DNA of 26,425 nt. It comes from Methanoregula sp. GTDB lineage: Archaea; Halobacteriota; Methanomicrobia; Methanomicrobiales; Methanospirillaceae. Shown in pieces: positions 1-7,357 of the stretch. The stretch spans positions 1 through 26,425 of the forward strand of contig JALOBP010000039.1 of assembly GCA_023228295.1 (NCBI GenBank), read 5' to 3'. The position numbers and the translations under genes were made by a program. Positions within the stretch are counted from its first letter, which is position 1; every line of letters starts with the position of its first letter. Below the pieces are notes generated by a model, which saw only the letters and a list, made by a program, of their open reading frames with translations, did not search any database and was not told where the DNA came from.

Positions 1-1
1 G

Positions 2-697
2 ATCGGGTCCCGGGTCCCGGTCGTCTTACCGTACCGGATAACCGACAACCTGGTAGCAGTCTTAAAAAAACATCACCCGCTCTGGGTCAATATGCAGTTC
101 AACCACCCCAAGGAGATGACGGCATCCGCAGAGGCTGCAGTGGCAAAACTTGCCGATGCCGGTATCCCGCTCGGAAACCAGTCGGTCCTGCTGGCAGGGA
201 TTAATGACTGCCCGCGGATCATGAAAGAGCTTGTCCACCAGCTCGTCAAAAACCGCGTCCGCCCGTACTACCTTTACCAGTGCGACCTCTCGGAGGGGAT
301 CAGCCACTTCCGCACACCGGTATCGAAGGGCATTGAGATCATGGAGAACTTAATCGGGCACACGAGCGGCTTTGCGATCCCCCGGTACGTGGTCGATGCG
401 CCGGGCGGCGGGGGCAAGATCCCGGTCTTCCCCAACTATCTCCTGACCTGGTCGGTGCACAAGGTCGTTTTGCGCAATTACGAGGGCATGATCTGCACGT
501 ACCAGGAACCAGAAAATTATGACCATATTACCTGCGATGGGGATTGTGTTTCCTGCAAGCTCCAGCTGAACATCAATCGCGCTGATGAGTCCAAAGTTGT
601 CGGGGTTGCAAAACTTCTTGCAGATTACGATGAAACAACCACCCTGATACCGGAGAACAATGTCCGGGTTGAGCGGAGGACCAATGACGCAGAATGA
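2..697 (+). CDS. ablA: Lysine 2,3-aminomutase, C-terminal part (5' truncated by window edge)
   Basis: This radical-SAM/PLP enzyme converts L-lysine to beta-lysine, the first step to the osmolyte N-epsilon-acetyl-beta-lysine, in the cytoplasm. The frame is open from base 2 and starts mid-barrel with IGSRVPVVLPYRIT; the N-terminal part with the CxxxCxxC radical-SAM motif lies outside the window. Visible hallmarks are the PLP-lysine loop PGGGGK (bases about 407-424) and two aspartates at positions where the family binds the substrate amine (QCDLSEG and VVDAPGGGGK). A cysteine in AGINDCPR and a C-terminal CDGDCVSC cluster match the zinc site known in the clostridial enzyme. The lysine-binding aspartates argue for lysine rather than glutamate or arginine specificity. 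It overlaps ablB by 14 bp. Identification is firm; only the 5' end is missing. Confidence 0.93.
   Translation: MGSRVPVVLPYRITDNLVAVLKKHHPLWVNMQFNHPKEMTASAEAAVAKLADAGIPLGNQSVLLAGINDCPRIMKELVHQLVKNRVRPYYLYQCDLSEGISHFRTPVSKGIEIMENLIGHTSGFAIPRYVVDAPGGGGKIPVFPNYLLTWSVHKVVLRNYEGMICTYQEPENYDHITCDGDCVSCKLQLNINRADESKVVGVAKLLADYDETTTLIPENNVRVERRTNDAE
675..679 (+). promoter_or_regulatory. Ribosome binding site deciding the ablB start
   Basis: GGAGG lies four bases before the ATG at 684, inside the 3' end of ablA. It favours this start over an in-frame ATG at 660 that has no such site and would lengthen the overlap. Confidence 0.7.
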
Positions 698-1523
698 TCA
701 TGTGCTGCGCATGGGTAACAGCACAATCCAGCACGGCCATTTCAACAACCGTGTCTATGTCATGAAGATGGCCCCGGAAGATATCCCGGGGATCCTCCGT
801 TATGCAGATGACCTCGCCCGAAAGGAGGGTTATTCAAAAATATTTGTTAAGGTGCCGGAATCATCGGCAGAAGTTTTTGCCAGTGAGGGGTACATCCCCG
901 AGGCTACGGTCCCGTTTTTCTACCGGGGATGCGAACCTGCAGTGTTCATGGGAAAATATCTGGACCCGAAACGAAAAGAGATCTCTGATACGACGAAAAC
1001 GGCAAATGTCCTGTCGGATGCATTCTGCCACGCGGGGGTGAGAACCCGACATACTATTCCAGATGGTTTCTCGCTCATGCATGCCCATGCGGGAGATGCC
1101 AACGACATTGCGGCACTCTTCGGCACGGTATTTTTAACCTACCCGTTCCCCATCAGCGATCCTGATTACATCCGCGAGACGATGCAGGGATCGATCCGGT
1201 ATTTTGTTATAAAAAAATCCCACATCGTTGCAGCGGTGGCGTCCTGCGAGATTGATGCAGGGAGCCAGAACGCCGAAGTAACTGATTTTGCCACAAGTCC
1301 GCTTTTCCGGGGACGCGGGTTTGCAGGTCTGCTGCTTCATACCATGGAGACCGAATTGAAAAAAGAAGGGATCCAGCTGGCTTACACAATCTGCCGGGCT
1401 GCCTTTGGGCCGATCAATACCGTGTTTGCCGAGGCAGGGTATGAGTTCGGAGGCATGCTCCCGAACAACACCAATATCTGCGGTGAACTGGAAAGCATGA
1501 ATGTCTGGTACAAAAAACTGTAA
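684..1523 (+). CDS. ablB: Beta-lysine N-acetyltransferase (GNAT family)
   Basis: This enzyme acetylates beta-lysine with acetyl-CoA to give N-epsilon-acetyl-beta-lysine, the compatible solute of many methanogens. The 279-residue protein has an N-terminal half typical of AblB and a C-terminal GNAT fold. The acetyl-CoA pyrophosphate loop is visible as RGRGFAG in SPLFRGRGFAGLLL (about residues 210-225), followed by the usual helix and a final AEAGYEFGG strand. The ATG at 684 is chosen because a GGAGG sits just upstream; it overlaps the ablA stop by 14 bp, implying translational coupling. Pairing with ablA makes the assignment secure. The mscS gene follows after 34 bp. Confidence 0.9.
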   Translation: MTQNDHVLRMGNSTIQHGHFNNRVYVMKMAPEDIPGILRYADDLARKEGYSKIFVKVPESSAEVFASEGYIPEATVPFFYRGCEPAVFMGKYLDPKRKEISDTTKTANVLSDAFCHAGVRTRHTIPDGFSLMHAHAGDANDIAALFGTVFLTYPFPISDPDYIRETMQGSIRYFVIKKSHIVAAVASCEIDAGSQNAEVTDFATSPLFRGRGFAGLLLHTMETELKKEGIQLAYTICRAAFGPINTVFAEAGYEFGGMLPNNTNICGELESMNVWYKKL

Positions 1524-1557
1524 CCTCGTTTTGATATCTGAACCATGGAGAATCTGA

Positions 1558-2619
1558 ATGGAACCGAATTATCTTTATGCCCTGATTATAATCGCCGCAG
1601 GCCTTGTTGCGGCTGGTCTTGCCCACGCCATTATCAGATGGCTGCAGAAAAAAGCCGATGATACCGATACCCTGCTTGATGATATCATCATTCTCGCTAT
1701 TGGAAAACCCCTGGTAGTAGCAATTCTGGCGGTATCTGTCTATATCGCACTGACTGCATTTGTCATCGATCCGGAATCTATGCGCTGGACATTCGGAGAT
1801 ATGGAGTTCACCGGTTACCAGTTTATCAACTCCTTCTTCATCATCCTGGGTGCATGGATCGTGTCGAACTTTTCATACAATACCATTACCACGTACGGGA
1901 AATGGCTTGCCTCGAAAACTGAAACGGATCTCGATGACCAGCTGATCCCGATGCTTGAGGTTTTGTTCAAATACCTCATCTGGTTTATTGCATTCCTGCT
2001 TATCCTTGCAGAATTCAAGATCGATATTACCCCGATGCTCGCTGGGGCGGGGATCGGTGCCATCGCCATCGCGCTTGCTGCACAGGAGATCCTCGGGAAC
2101 TTCCTGGGTGGCGCAATTATTACCCTGGACAAGCCGTTCAAGGTCGGTGACAGGATAAAATACGACGTGTACTTTGGTGATGTGATCAGTATCGGACCAC
2201 GCAGCACCCGTATCAAAACGCTGGATACCCAGATTGTTACCATCCCCAATTCCAAACTCACCTCGAACGTGGTGATCAATTATGCCTTGCCGGACGTCAA
2301 GATGAAAGTGAGGATCCCGTTCTCGGTCGCGTACGGCAGCGATGTCAAGAGAGTCAAGCAGATTCTTCTTGAGCTTGCCCACGAGGCGATAGAGAAGACC
2401 CCGTGGGGGATACCGGATCCTGCACCGTCGGTTTATTTCCTGGAATTCGGTGAATCCAGCCTCAACGGCCAGCTGATTCTCTATACCAACAATTACGATA
2501 ATCTCTGGGATATCCAGGACTACATAAACATCCGAATTGATGAACGGTTCAAAGAAGAAGGTATCGAGATCCCGTTCCGCCAGGTTGATGTGTGGATGCG
2601 GAATCAGGGGGCTGTCTGA
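1558..2619 (+). CDS. mscS: MscS-family small-conductance mechanosensitive channel
   Basis: This membrane channel opens under membrane tension and releases solutes on hypo-osmotic shock. The 353-residue protein has predicted membrane segments near residues 5-27, 43-68, 88-106 and 134-153. The pore helix follows (about 157-190), with the Gly/Ala-rich pattern AGAGIGAIAIALAAQEILGN, then the beta-domain motif LDKPFKVGDRI and TLDTQIVTIPNSKL, both classic MscS-core sequences. The extra N-terminal helices make it larger than E. coli MscS (286 aa). A GGAG at 1547-1550 precedes the ATG. It lies 34 bp behind ablB, and the next gene starts on its stop codon (TGATG). Co-transcription with osmolyte synthesis fits an osmotic-stress role. 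Confidence 0.93.
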   Translation: MEPNYLYALIIIAAGLVAAGLAHAIIRWLQKKADDTDTLLDDIIILAIGKPLVVAILAVSVYIALTAFVIDPESMRWTFGDMEFTGYQFINSFFIILGAWIVSNFSYNTITTYGKWLASKTETDLDDQLIPMLEVLFKYLIWFIAFLLILAEFKIDITPMLAGAGIGAIAIALAAQEILGNFLGGAIITLDKPFKVGDRIKYDVYFGDVISIGPRSTRIKTLDTQIVTIPNSKLTSNVVINYALPDVKMKVRIPFSVAYGSDVKRVKQILLELAHEAIEKTPWGIPDPAPSVYFLEFGESSLNGQLILYTNNYDNLWDIQDYINIRIDERFKEEGIEIPFRQVDVWMRNQGAV

Positions 2620-3485
2620 TGTTGACAGGCCAGATGGTCGCCGTAATAATCATCTGGGCTGCAATTTTACTTTTATTCATTGTCGTAGGCCGTGAGCTTT
2701 TCGCAATCATGGTTGACGAGCGGTTACGGTATCTGCGGCTCATCACGTTCTATGCTCATTTGTCAGAACGCGTTGACATCCCCCGTGATCCGGGACCTGT
2801 TGCCAGATATATATCGTGGGCACTGGGGGAGAACCGGCAGCCGGTTGCCTGCGCACATATCCGTCATGCCGGCAGGATCCGGTACGGGAATACCGGGCGG
2901 TGGATGACTATGGGCGGTGAGGGGTATTTCTCACTGGCTGTTCCGGGTTTTGTCTGGCATTCCACCATCAGCTATGTTCCGGGAATATGGCTCGATGCCT
3001 TCGATTATTATGTTGATCGCGAAGCCGGGATGAATATCAATCTCTTCTCGCTTGTCCCGCTGAATAATGCCCATACCGATGAGATCAAGGACGGCTCACT
3101 CTTCCGGTATCTCGCATGGTCCCCCTTGTTTCCGATGATTTATGATTCATCCGGTTTCATTACCTGGGAAAACATTGACGATTTGACGGCAAAGGTGATC
3201 ATCCGGGACAAGGAACATCTTATCGAAGCTATCGCCCGGTTTGATGACCGGGGATGGATCGACAGCATCGACTCCTGCCGGAAAACACATCCGGAAACCG
3301 GCAGGCCATTACCCGGTCATTTTGCCTCCAGGTTTTCTGGTTATACCAATGTGAATGGCTACCATGTGCCGCTCCAGATCTCTTCGGATCTCATCCTTCC
3401 GGATGGAGAATATGCCTGTGCAGAATTTACTATCACCAGCATTGTATTTGATGAAACCAATGCTATCTGCCGGAGGAATACCTGA
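2619..3485 (+). CDS. Membrane-anchored DUF6544-like protein of unknown function
   Basis: The 288-residue protein has one strongly hydrophobic N-terminal segment (about residues 5-27), then a soluble domain. It carries motifs I recognise from the DUF6544 (formerly DUF6920) family: ARYISWALG near the start, GRWMTMGGEGYFS, PGFVWH, and LFRYLAWSPLFPMIY, corresponding to the family's LLRYLAE-type motif. No catalytic function is known to me. The ATG at 2619 overlaps the mscS stop as TGATG, and its own stop overlaps the next start the same way, so the three are probably translated together. An ATG further upstream (2592) would place the start inside mscS and is less likely. The family call is by eye and moderately sure. 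Confidence 0.7.
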   Translation: MLTGQMVAVIIIWAAILLLFIVVGRELFAIMVDERLRYLRLITFYAHLSERVDIPRDPGPVARYISWALGENRQPVACAHIRHAGRIRYGNTGRWMTMGGEGYFSLAVPGFVWHSTISYVPGIWLDAFDYYVDREAGMNINLFSLVPLNNAHTDEIKDGSLFRYLAWSPLFPMIYDSSGFITWENIDDLTAKVIIRDKEHLIEAIARFDDRGWIDSIDSCRKTHPETGRPLPGHFASRFSGYTNVNGYHVPLQISSDLILPDGEYACAEFTITSIVFDETNAICRRNT

Positions 3486-4210
3486 TGGCTGCTGCTGTGG
3501 ATATCCCGATCCCCTATCGAATCGTGGCCCTGGTACAGGAACGCAACCGGCTCTTTGCATACCCTCTTGAGCAGATGGCAGGTGATATCTGGTCATCCAG
3601 GTTTCGGTGCACGTCTTGTGGGGAGTGTTGTACACAGGCAGTCAACAATCACATTTTCCTGCTGGACCATGATGTCGCAACAGTAAAAAAAATCGATCCC
3701 GATGCCTATGAACCCGCACCTGACCCGGAGTTCTGTGACCAGAACGGGATGCTGTATGTTTCCGGGTATGCCCTCAGGATGAAAAATGATGCAGCTCGAT
3801 CCTGCTGGTTCCTTGAGGGCGGGAAGTGCCGGATCTATGAGCGGCGGTTTTCCGGCTGCCGGATCTACCCGCATATGCTTCGCCGCAGCGCTGGTACACC
3901 GGGCAATATTACCTGGCGACAGTTCGCCCGCAGGGGTAGTCACGGCCAGTATGATCCCACACTTCCCTTTGAGGAGTGTTTTGAAATCGCACGGGAGGTT
4001 AAAGAGTACGAGAATGCATACCTCAACCAGCAGATTGCGTTTCTTGAGACCCTTCATGAATACTTCGCCGTGCACGGCCTGCGGCATGATCCGGGGAGAT
4101 ATTACGATCGTACGCAGCGGTACCGGCAAGGCAAGCCGGTTGATATCAACGTGTTTCATGCCGGGGAATTCGAAGAACACCGGATTGTAAAACCGGATCT
4201 TTTCCTCTAA
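3485..4210 (+). CDS. YkgJ-like cysteine-cluster (putative Fe-S/zinc) protein
   Basis: The 241-residue protein belongs by motif to the YkgJ/CxxCxxCC family, whose members are thought to bind a metal or iron-sulfur cluster; biochemical function is generally unknown. Near residues 39-46 is CTSCGECC, and a second cluster follows in CWFLEGGKCRIYERRFSGCRIYP, the usual C...C..Y..RP/SxCR..P layout. The C-terminal third, rich in charged helix (ECFEIAREVKEYENAYLNQQ), resembles longer archaeal members. The start overlaps the preceding stop as TGATG, making it the last gene of the operon. Why it travels with osmoadaptation genes is not evident from the sequence. T-rich sequence just after the stop may end transcription. 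Confidence 0.75.
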   Translation: MAAAVDIPIPYRIVALVQERNRLFAYPLEQMAGDIWSSRFRCTSCGECCTQAVNNHIFLLDHDVATVKKIDPDAYEPAPDPEFCDQNGMLYVSGYALRMKNDAARSCWFLEGGKCRIYERRFSGCRIYPHMLRRSAGTPGNITWRQFARRGSHGQYDPTLPFEECFEIAREVKEYENAYLNQQIAFLETLHEYFAVHGLRHDPGRYYDRTQRYRQGKPVDINVFHAGEFEEHRIVKPDLFL

Positions 4211-4780
4211 CCTGTTTTTCTATCCGTTCTCTCACGCAGTTATGAAAAGGCGGACCATGTAAAAGTACAATCGATCCCGTATTTTTTAAGACATGGATCC
4301 TTCCGGCCTGCCATGTTTTCTCATACAAGGAACGAGACGATAACCAGAACCTGGATGAGGATCGCGAGGGATCAGAGAATGCGGGTGATAAACCGCTGTG
4401 AAAGGCCCTGCGTAAATAAATTGCGTGGACCAATGTGGAAGAACATGGCTCCGATGATTTTGCCGGCAATGAGCCCGACAATATTCTGGTGCGTAAGGAC
4501 GGCTGCCTTCACGGCTCCCTCTGGAAACAGGACAAGAGAGATGCCTGAACATGGTGAACATCATTGGCAACCTGAAATGCCGGGTTACACCGATCGTCGA
4601 GCTCGGGCTGGTGCCGATATCTGCGAACACAATGCCCCGGGACTTGCAGATTTTTATAATCTGAGTCCCCGGATCCGTTATTATCAATTCGTTCCCCACT
4701 ATGGGAGAAAATGTCAGATTTATTTTGATGGTATTATTGGGTTTACCCGTTCTTCAAAATCCGATCAGAATGTATTTATC
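4211..4780. other. Gene-poor interval
   Basis: About 570 bp between the osmoadaptation operon and the small regulator hold no intact gene that I trust. The only coding-like trace is the minus-strand hydrophobic reading noted separately. A long plus-strand frame crosses the interval, but it runs through the regulator's TATA box and has implausible composition. Confidence 0.5.
4321..4699 (-). pseudogene. Possible decayed small membrane-protein gene
   Basis: Tentative. On the minus strand, 4530 to 4375 reads a protein-like hydrophobic stretch (NIVGLIAGKIIGAMFFHIG). It stops at a TGA at 4374-4372 and continues in frame with another hydrophobic segment (SLAILIQVLVIVSFLV) to a stop at 4321. Upstream, a different minus frame from 4699 reads MGNELIITDPGTQIIK and onward. 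One frameshift and one stop would join these into a roughly 125-residue, two-helix protein. I recognise no family. It may equally be chance in an otherwise empty gap. Confidence 0.25.
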
Positions 4781-4790
4781 TATATAAAAA
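4781..4790 (+). promoter_or_regulatory. TATA box for the small HTH regulator
   Basis: TATATAAAAA in an A/T-rich stretch, 28-38 bp before the ATG at 4819. This is the archaeal TATA position for a transcript with a very short leader. Confidence 0.6.
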
Positions 4791-4818
4791 TAAAAATAAT
4801 CTGGCGGAATGATAATGT

Positions 4819-5190
4819 ATGCGGCAGAAAGAGGTCTGGTTTTTTACTGACAAAGAAGAAGAAACCATCAGCATTTTAATTGAGATCGGTATGACAACAA
4901 ATGTTGCCAAAATTTTCGTATATTTCTCCCGGAACCCGGATGGAACCTCCCGGGAAATCGAGCTCGGAACCGATCTGCGCCAGTCCGATGTGAGTATGGC
5001 GATGAAATATTTTATAAACCGTGGATGGATTAAAATCCTTGAGTGTTTTCCTGGAGGCACCGGTCGGTCCATTAAGGTGTTCAGGCTCGCCCTTCCTGTA
5101 GAAAAGATCCTGGACGCGATCGAGACCGAGAAAGAAAACGAGCTGGAACTCCGGTTGTTGCAACTGGAGAGAATAAAACATTACTTCTGA
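4819..5190 (+). CDS. Small winged-helix transcriptional regulator (MarR/TrmB-like)
   Basis: The 123-residue protein reads as a single winged helix-turn-helix. Helix GMTTNVAKIFVYFSRNPDG is followed by SREIELGTDLRQSDVSMAMKYFINRGWI, a recognition-helix pattern in which one residue after another matches MarR/TrmB/ArsR-like regulators that bind DNA as dimers. A wing with GGTGRSIKVFRL follows, then a C-terminal helix rich in Glu and Leu (about 95-123) that could dimerise. There is no sensor domain. It has its own TATA box, stands alone between gaps, and faces the flavoprotein gene 290 bp downstream. The target is unknown; autoregulation or control of the flavoprotein is only a guess. The exact family within the wHTH superfamily is uncertain. 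Confidence 0.72.
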   Translation: MRQKEVWFFTDKEEETISILIEIGMTTNVAKIFVYFSRNPDGTSREIELGTDLRQSDVSMAMKYFINRGWIKILECFPGGTGRSIKVFRLALPVEKILDAIETEKENELELRLLQLERIKHYF

Positions 5191-5445
5191 AACTCCCGGG
5201 ATAACGTTTTACGTTTTTCTTCCGGCCCGGAAAAAACTCTGCGGGGAAAAACGGCGGAAGGGATTCATCCAGTTATTCCTGTGATCGGACCGACGATCTG
5301 TTGTGTCGTGACCGGGTCCATGACCCGGGCCAGCCTGGCCTGGCACACGGTATCGGAAATGGTCGGGGATCCCCTGCACCGTTTGCAGCGAAATGTCCCG
5401 GCCCCGTGACAATTTTTTCCATGTGATATCTCCCACCCACCCTTA

Positions 5446-5455
5446 CTTTAATTAC
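5446..5455 (+). promoter_or_regulatory. TATA box for the flavoprotein gene
   Basis: CTTTAATTAC lies about 24-33 bp before the ATG at 5479, and no ribosome binding site intervenes. This suggests a leaderless or nearly leaderless transcript. Confidence 0.45.
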
Positions 5456-5478
5456 TTATCTGCGGGATACTCTCAACC

Positions 5479-6348
5479 ATGGACCCCGCCCGGGAACTCC
5501 TGCACAGTTGGACGATCCCGGTGGATGAAAATATCTTCCACCTCACGCTCCACCGCGAGGACTTAACATCACTCTATCCCGGCATGATCCGCTATGTGCT
5601 TGAGGCAACCGGCCCCGGGCGTCTCCCCGCCCACTTCATCACCAACACGTATGAGTACTCCCCGCTCCAGCCCGGCTCCGCGGAATCCGCAGCCCGGAAG
5701 ACCGCAGAGATCTGGGGAGGTGAACTGGGGCGTGATCCGGACGAACTCTTCCGGCAGTATGCCCGGAGCCCCTCGGTCCACCCTTCCGGTCCCGCGGCGG
5801 ATCTTGTCATCATTCAGGGCAGCCCGCGGCCGGACGGCAACAGCGCCATCCTTGCAACCTGGGCGGTTAACGCAGCGCACGAAGCCGGGAGAACTGCAGC
5901 GGTCATCTATCCTCATGATCTCGACATCCATCCCTGCATCGGCTGCTACCAGTGCTACAACACCGGCACCTGCGTCTTTGATGATGATATGGGCTCTGTC
6001 ATCGCAGCGGTACGGGGTGCACAGCTTGTCATTGTCTGCTCTCCGGTCTACACCAACACAGTCCCTGCGGGCCTCAAGCTTGTTATCGACCGGATGCAGG
6101 CTTACCATGCGGAGCGGGCACTCAACGAGGGAAGGACTGACCAGAAAGCCCTCATGTACTCGGTTGCAGGGCGAAAAGGAGAAGAGAACTTTACCTGCAT
6201 CATACGGGTCCTTTTGGGTTTTTTCCACACGCTTGGAATCACACCTGCCGGGGAAGTTCTTATTGACAGCGCCGATACGGTGCATGACATCCGCATGGTC
6301 CCGGGAAAGGAGCAGGCAGTAAAAACGCAGGTGAGACAACTGTTGTGA
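5479..6348 (+). CDS. Iron-sulfur flavoprotein / NADPH-dependent FMN reductase family, with N-terminal extension
   Basis: Residues about 107-289 form a flavodoxin-like FMN-binding domain. The phosphate loop is GSPRPDGNS (114-122), and a second flavin-contact region is CSPVYTNTVPAGLK. A compact cysteine motif CIGCYQCYNTGTC (C153, C156, C159, C165) matches the 4Fe-4S site of methanogen iron-sulfur flavoprotein (Isf), so an electron-transfer or quinone/oxygen-reducing role is likely in the cytoplasm. Residues 1-100 are an additional helical domain that I do not recognise and that is absent from the usual 190-200 residue Isf. The start is the first in-frame ATG behind a TATA-like box. It converges on artA, with 68 bp between stops. 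Family is confident; substrate is unknown. Confidence 0.83.
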   Translation: MDPARELLHSWTIPVDENIFHLTLHREDLTSLYPGMIRYVLEATGPGRLPAHFITNTYEYSPLQPGSAESAARKTAEIWGGELGRDPDELFRQYARSPSVHPSGPAADLVIIQGSPRPDGNSAILATWAVNAAHEAGRTAAVIYPHDLDIHPCIGCYQCYNTGTCVFDDDMGSVIAAVRGAQLVIVCSPVYTNTVPAGLKLVIDRMQAYHAERALNEGRTDQKALMYSVAGRKGEENFTCIIRVLLGFFHTLGITPAGEVLIDSADTVHDIRMVPGKEQAVKTQVRQLL

Positions 6349-6416
6349 TATGGATACTTGTGGGAGGATGGCCCGGGTGGATGTTCCGGTGCTCCAATAT
6401 CCCTATACTCCCTCAT

Positions 6417-7241
6417 TCACCGCGACAGCGCCCTTTGCAGTGCCTGCCCAACACCCCTCACCCTGTCCCAGTACACTCCGAGCAGTTCCCTGGCAAATCC
6501 CGCGAGTCCGGGAATTATCCTGCATAACCCCCATGCCAGCAGGAGCATCACGACGATTGCGAGCGCCTCGGCAAAGACGTTGTGTGCCCAGAAGAAGTTT
6601 GCATCACCTATGGCGTCCGGCCGTGGGTCGGGAAATGATCCAAACCAGGTATTGGAAACTGCAATGAAGACGATGCTGACCCGGAACAGGTTGAGGACCC
6701 AGATGGTCGGGACAATGAACAGGAACGCCGTAAGAGCCTGACGGATCGAAAGTTTCTCTGCGCTCAGGGCAACGCCAAGCAGCATAGCGATGGCCAGGAT
6801 CCCCGTGCATCCGAGGATGATCTGGTTATAAAACCCGTTTTCGGCTATCACGTCCCACGAGAAGAGCTGCGGGTTGTGGCCGAGTGCGGTGATGAGCGTG
6901 AATGCCTGCCCGACAACAATTGCGATGAGTGTGTCATGAAGGAGGGGGATGAAGGCAAACGGAATATAAATGATCGTTGCAATTGCAGCAGCACGGGAGA
7001 ACTGCAGGATGGTCGGATCGTTTTGGATCAGCCGCTCTGCGGTGATCGCAAGGAACGGCAGGGACAGGAGCGCCATAACCGGGTACAGGAAATTACCCTC
7101 ACGAAAAAGTGACGGTATCTCAGACATAAGGTTGAGGATCATAAACGTCCAGCCCAAAAGAGCGGCATATTTCCGGTGTTTTCTGATGAGGAGAAAGATC
7201 AGAAACGAAACAAATGCTCCAAGGACGAGGATATCGCTCAT
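6417..7241 (-). CDS. artA: Archaeosortase A (PGF-CTERM protein-processing transpeptidase)
   Basis: This multi-pass membrane cysteine transpeptidase recognises C-terminal PGF-CTERM tripartite signals on secreted proteins and is needed for their lipid anchoring at the cell surface. The 274-residue protein has about eight hydrophobic segments. The three signature residues stand in the right order: Cys145 in LGCTGILA, Arg187 in VLNLFRVSIVF and His220 in FFWAHNVFAEAL. The order and local sequences match ArtA better than bacterial exosortases (ACSGxxS). The start ATG at 7241 immediately precedes a hydrophobic helix. It is divergent from a PEGA lipoprotein (117 bp between starts) and convergent with the flavoprotein. 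A candidate substrate is encoded at 19747-20844. Confidence 0.88.
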   Translation of the reverse strand: MSDILVLGAFVSFLIFLLIRKHRKYAALLGWTFMILNLMSEIPSLFREGNFLYPVMALLSLPFLAITAERLIQNDPTILQFSRAAAIATIIYIPFAFIPLLHDTLIAIVVGQAFTLITALGHNPQLFSWDVIAENGFYNQIILGCTGILAIAMLLGVALSAEKLSIRQALTAFLFIVPTIWVLNLFRVSIVFIAVSNTWFGSFPDPRPDAIGDANFFWAHNVFAEALAIVVMLLLAWGLCRIIPGLAGFARELLGVYWDRVRGVGQALQRALSR

Positions 7242-7357
7242 AATAATACCACAAAATGACTGGAATAAAGTCTGAGTTGCGGTCTCTTATCTCTATGGAT
7301 TTGCTCTGGTATGCCCGGAAAGACTATAATGAGAAAACACCTGCAATCTATCTGACT

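Noticed and set aside
4372..4374. In-frame TGA as a selenocysteine or pyrrolysine-like recoding site
   Set aside because: TGA is not the pyrrolysine codon, no SECIS-like hairpin is evident, and the surrounding frame is itself doubtful.
4313..4879. Plus-strand open frame of 188 residues before and across the start of the small HTH regulator
   Set aside because: It overlaps the regulator gene and its TATA box, is rich in Arg/Pro/Met/Trp with no domain pattern, and is antisense to the hydrophobic minus-strand reading.
5594..6339. Long open frames on both strands inside the flavoprotein gene
   Set aside because: Shadow frames of a GC-rich gene with clear motifs in its own frame; Ser/Arg/Pro-rich composition.
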